From NCBI GenBank assembly GCA_029339195.1, contig JAPTJF010000057.1:124001-188000 (forward strand): a DNA stretch of 64,000 nucleotides, in the 5' to 3' direction. This DNA is from Micractinium sp. NFX-FRZ (Eukaryota; Chlorophyta; Trebouxiophyceae; Chlorellales; Chlorellaceae). Under the pieces are notes generated by a model. The model saw nothing but the letters and a program-made list of their open reading frames with translations, had not been told where the DNA came from and did no database searches. A program made the position numbers and the translations under genes. This document shows, piece by piece, positions 60,015-64,000 of the stretch. Each line of letters begins with the position of its first letter. The first letter of the stretch is position 1.

Positions 60015-60895
60015 ATGCTGGCCAGGGCAGGTGCTGCCGAAACCGCTGAGGCGGTGGCGGCGGCAGACGGCGGCATGGGTCGCGCACCTGCGCAGACAAT
60101 GCAGCTGCCGCAGGTGCCTGGACCGCATCACCCCCTGCCATCTCCAAGCTTCATCAGCCCGCGCGACCCGCGGCTGGCAGCAGGCATGCTGTTGCCCCGC
60201 ACCACTGCCAAACCAGGTGCGGCGCCTTGCGTGCCCTGCCGGCGCACCAGGACAGCGAGGCAGCTGGCTTTGCCTCTCGGCGTCCCCCTTTCCCGTGCTG
60301 TCGTCATTTGAAGGTCTTGCTACGATAATGCTTGCATGCTTGTCAAGCATTTGACCCTAGTACCGCCTTGCATGACTACGATTCCTTCCAATCCCAACCC
60401 CAATACTGTTGCTGCAGGGCATGCGGCTGGCACAGCGGGCCAGCCGCTGCTCTCCTCTGGCGCGCCTCAAGGGGCAGCCCTGCCAGCGGAGACGCCAAAG
60501 GGCGGCTCTCTTGAGAGGCATACCTCCACCTCCAGGCACAGCAGTAGCACCAAGAGGCCAGCCAGCATTGCGCTGCCCTGGATCCCAAAGGCACTAGGGC
60601 TTGATGCAGATGCGTGCCGACAGCGGCAGCAGCGCGGGCAGCAGCACCCGCAGCAGCCGGGGGTCGCGGCTTTACAGCTGCAGCAGCCATGTGCGGGCAA
60701 GGTGGGCGTGGCAGCTGCAGGGCGGCAGCTGGCAACCCTGTTGATCATGTGGGCGGCAACTGCAGCAGCAACTGCTGCAGCGCTGCAGCAAAACGAGCCA
60801 GCAGCGGCGGCGGGGGCAGGTGGTTTGCTTGGGGCGGCATGTGCCGTCGACTTTGGGAGCAGTGATAGCGATGCAGAGGCGGAGGTTATGGAGGT

Positions 60896-60935
<40 letters not shown>

Positions 60936-63900
60936 GAGGAGCAGCAGCTGGTTGGCAGATCCCAGGTGCAGGGTGTAGGCTGCAAAGGTGCGCTGCTCAC
61001 CCAGCTGTGGGGGGCCAGTTGGCTGTGGTTGAGCCGCAGGCAGGCTTGGAGTGGTGTGGATGCTGTATCCTCCTGTCGCGAACTCGGTGGAAGCGAACAG
61101 GCACGCCAGTCAGGTCCTGATGTCCCTAACACACCTGCACCTCCCCACTCCATCTTTGCAGGCCCGGAGTACAGGGTAGCCTCAAAGGGACCTCCAGCAG
61201 AGTCACTGATCCTGCCAGGTGAGGCAAGCGTGGCAGGCATGTGAACCCGTTTGACGCGCTCTTTGCCGTGCTGTGCCTGCTGACTGCTGGCAATCGAAGG
61301 CCGGGCTGCCGGCTTCCAGGTGACCACATGAAATGCCTGCTGCTCCTCTTGCAGAGGGGCGGCCACGGATGTCAGCAGCGGCCCGCGACATTGCAACTCA
61401 GTCTCCGCAGGCGTCGCCACAGCCGCCACAGCAGCTGCAGCCACAGCAGCCGGCATGCACCCACTGCGGCGCAGACTGCAGGGGTGCCAAGCATTACCGG
61501 CTCCCCGCAACTGGCGAGCGGCTGTGTGGCAGCTGCAGGCTGTCCATGGCCAAGCGCGGCGGGCAGCTGCCGGCACTCGGCGAGCAGCAGCCGGCAGGGG
61601 AGGAGCAAGCAGCAGAGGAGCACGAGGAGGAGGGCGGGGCGGAGGAGGGGCCGGCGGATGGAGAGGAGCAGCGGGTGTGCACCAACTGCGGCACAAGCAG
61701 CCCGCCCGGTTCGACACCCAACCACACGTGTGCGGCTGTGCAACAGGTGTGGCAAGTGGGCGCGCAAGCACGACGGGCGGCTGCCAGCTGTGGATGACGA
61801 GCAGCAGCCGGTGTGCACCCACTGCAGCGCACCGTGCACTGGGGTCACGAAGCACCGGCACCCAGACAGCGGGCAGCGGCTGTGCGGCGCATGCCGGGCG
61901 GCCATCACCCGTCACGGGCAGCTGCCACCTCTAGGCAGCAATGGGGAAGGGCAGCAGCAGGAGGCTGCAGAGGAGGGTGCAGCAGAGGATCACGAGGAGC
62001 AGGCAGCAGAGGAGCACGAGGAGGAGGGGGAGGCGGAGGAGGGGCCCGCGGATGGAGGAGGCGGCCGCAAGTTGCACCCGACTGAGAAGGTGCCGGCTGC
62101 CGCAGCTCAGCAGGCGCAGCTGCAGCCAGCTCAGCAAAAAGGCGGTGCAGGCAAGGAGGACGGCCAGCAGCAGGAGCAGCAAAAGCAGCCCCTGTGCACC
62201 CACTGCGGTGCCGACTGCATGTTTCAGAGGGAGTACAAGCACCCTGGCACCGGGCAGCGGCTGTGCAGTACATGCCGGGCCTCGTTCACCAGGCACGGAC
62301 AGCTACCGACGCTTGGCGGGCAGCAGGCAGCAGAGGCGGCAGTGGAGGAGGAAGCAGCCGACGCGGCAACGCAGGGGCCAGTGCAGCAGCAGGGCCAGCA
62401 GCAGCAGCTCCCCACTGTGCCGCTGGCCAGCGGGCAGCAGCCAGCGTGCACGCACTGCGGCGCAGGCTGCACGGGTGCCAGGCATTACCGGCACCCCGCC
62501 ACTGGCGAGCGGCTGTGCGGCAGGTGCAGGATGACCATGGCCAAGCGCGGAGGGGAGCTGCCGGCGCCCGCCGGCCAGCCGGCAGAGGAGGAGCAGGCAG
62601 CAGAGGAACACGTGGAGGAGGAGGAGGAGGCGGAGGAGGAGGAGGCGGGTGGAGAGCAGCAGCGGATGTGCACCCACTGCGGCGTGGGCAGCACCAGCCG
62701 CTGGTGGCGCCACGCCACCACACGTTTGTGGCTGTGCAACCCGTGCGGTGTGTGGGCGCACCGGCACGACGGGCAGCTGCCGCCAGTTGACGACGCGGAG
62801 CAGCCTGTGTGCACCCACTGTGGCCATCAGTGCACTGGGGCCAGGAAGTACCGGCATCCAGACAGCGGGCAGCGGCTTTGCGTCACCTGCCGGATGAAGA
62901 TGGCAAAGCACGGGCAGCTGCCGGCGCTTGACCAGCAGGCGGCAGCAGAAGAGGCAGGGGAGGAGAGTAGGAAGCAGAAGCAGCAGAAGCCGCAGCCGCC
63001 GCAGCCGCCGCAGCCGCCGCAGCAGCTGGCAGAGGACGCAGACACGGCAAGTGCAGGCCAGGGGCAGCCTGTGTGTGGCCACTGCGGCACGGACAGCACC
63101 TGCCAATGGCTGCGACACCCAACCACACGCGTGCAGCTGTGCAGCAGGTGTGGCAATTGGGCGCGCCGCCACGGCGGGCAGCTGCCAGCTCTGGATGATG
63201 AGCAGCAGCCGGTGTGCACCCACTGCAGCGCACCGTGCACTGGGTCCAGAACCTTTAGGAACCCTGCCACTGGCCAGCGGCTGTGCGGCAGCTGCCGGGC
63301 GGCCATCACCAAGCTGGGGCAGCTGCCAGCTCTAGGCAGCGAGGAGGAAGGGGAGCAGCAGGAGGCGGCAAAGACGGAGGAGGAGGAGGAGGAGGAGGAG
63401 GAGGAGGAGGAGCAGCCCGCTTGCGCCGAGTGCGGCGTGCAGTGCACCAGCAAATACAAGTACCGGCACCCAGGCACTGGCCAGCGGGTGTGCGCCAGCT
63501 GCCGCTTGGCCCTGGGGCGGCGCACGCAGACGGCGGTGCTTGGCAGCCAGCAGCAGGAAGATGAGGCAGCAGTGGAGGCGGAGGAGGCGCAGCGCGTGTG
63601 CAGCCACTGCGGCACGGACAGCACCAGCAAATGGCGGCGGCACCCCATCACGCAAGAGCATCTGTGCAGCAGGTGCAGGCAGTCCCTCGACCGCCATGGC
63701 GGGCAGCTGCCGCATCTGGTTGAGGCAGTGTGCGTGCAGCAGTTGGTGCGCACCCACTGCGGCACAGACAGGTCCAGCGTGTGGCGGCGGCACCCTACCA
63801 CGCTGGCGCGGCTGTGCAACAGGTGCGGTGCTTGGGCGCGCCGGCACGACGGCCAGCTGCCCGCACTTGGCAGCACGGAGGAAGAAGAGGAGGCGGCAGC

Positions 63901-64000
63901 GGTGGAGATTACTGAAGGGGACGGGGAGCAGCGGGTGTGCACACATTGTGGCATGGACAACACCTCACAATGGCGGCGCCACCCAGCAACACGCATGCGG
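60015..64000 (+). CDS. Gene L: frameshifted multi-finger paralogue of gene A (3' partial)
   Basis: Model: join(60015..60216, 60418..60987, 61162..61218, 61355..>64000), with a break near 61711. The N-terminus has the family motif ISPRDPRLAAG, then a Gln-rich region. The 57-base third exon (PEYRVASKGPPAESLILP) matches the 57-base B3 exon of gene A, but the rest of that B3 domain is missing. At least twelve further finger units run to the window end. The second finger lost five bases at its Trp (CGTSSPPG then RHPTTRVRLC), so the first frame stops at 61797 while the array continues open in another frame for 2.3 kb. A later finger has VRTHCG where VCTHCG is expected. It may be a recent pseudogene, a gene rescued by an unseen splice, or a sequencing error; the second defect favours true decay. 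The 3' end and C-terminal module lie outside. Confidence 0.6.
61455..64000 (+). repeat. Tandem zinc-finger repeat array in gene L
   Basis: Thirteen finger-like units, counting the frameshifted and Cys-less ones. Units 4-10 match units 2-8 of gene A in order and almost in sequence. Acidic GAG-rich and CAG-rich linkers are also shared. The array runs off the window. Confidence 0.85.

Noticed and set aside
1..64000. Transposon, retroelement, tRNA or rRNA genes
   Set aside because: I saw no reverse transcriptase, integrase or transposase motifs, no paired terminal repeats, and no cloverleaf or rRNA signature. A covariance-model search would be needed to exclude small RNA genes fully.

Overview
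This is nuclear DNA from a eukaryote, most likely a GC-rich trebouxiophyte green alga of the Chlorella / Micractinium type. The evidence is very high GC, short spliced exons with GT-AG and a few GC-AG introns, TGTAA motifs (the usual green-algal poly(A) signal) downstream of several stop codons, long CAG/CTG runs, a plastid-type transporter, a pheophorbide-oxygenase-family Rieske protein and a proline-rich extracellular protein. The species is inferred. All gene models below come from reading frames and splice phases by eye.

The main feature is a dispersed cluster of seven related genes: A (1-7252 +), D (17219-20729 -), E (21205-24866 -), H (33401-36058 -), I (36480-41632 -), J (42362-48025 -) and L (60015-64000 +). 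They encode large, low-complexity, probably nuclear proteins. Each has one to thirteen zinc fingers of the form C-x2-C-x18/19-C-x2-C, which resemble GATA fingers. All those with a visible 3' end also finish with the same short two-part helical module, always split by a phase-0 intron at the same residue. Gene A adds an AT-hook and two B3-like DNA-binding folds. Genes I and J carry the C-terminal module twice. I do not recognise this combination as a described family, and it is the best candidate here for an undescribed system.

Ordinary genes lie between the family members. Gene B (8335-12511 +) is a plastid PHT4/SLC17-type anion transporter. Gene C (13660-16967 +) is an unknown helical protein. 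Gene F (25426-28107 -) is a membrane-anchored class I methyltransferase. Gene G (28690-32926 +) is a Rieske oxygenase of the PAO/PTC52/TIC55 group; F and G share a divergent 582-base promoter interval. Gene K (49307-57943 +) is a secreted protein with two beta-helix domains joined by a proline-rich hinge. Gene M (58325-59139 -) is a weakly supported small gene.

The finger arrays of gene A (left end) and gene L (right end) are near copies, and gene D carries part of the same array. Gene L shows a frameshifting 5-base deletion, a lost zinc ligand, fused fingers and a truncated B3 domain. The family therefore appears to be changing by duplication and unequal exchange, with at least one copy decaying.
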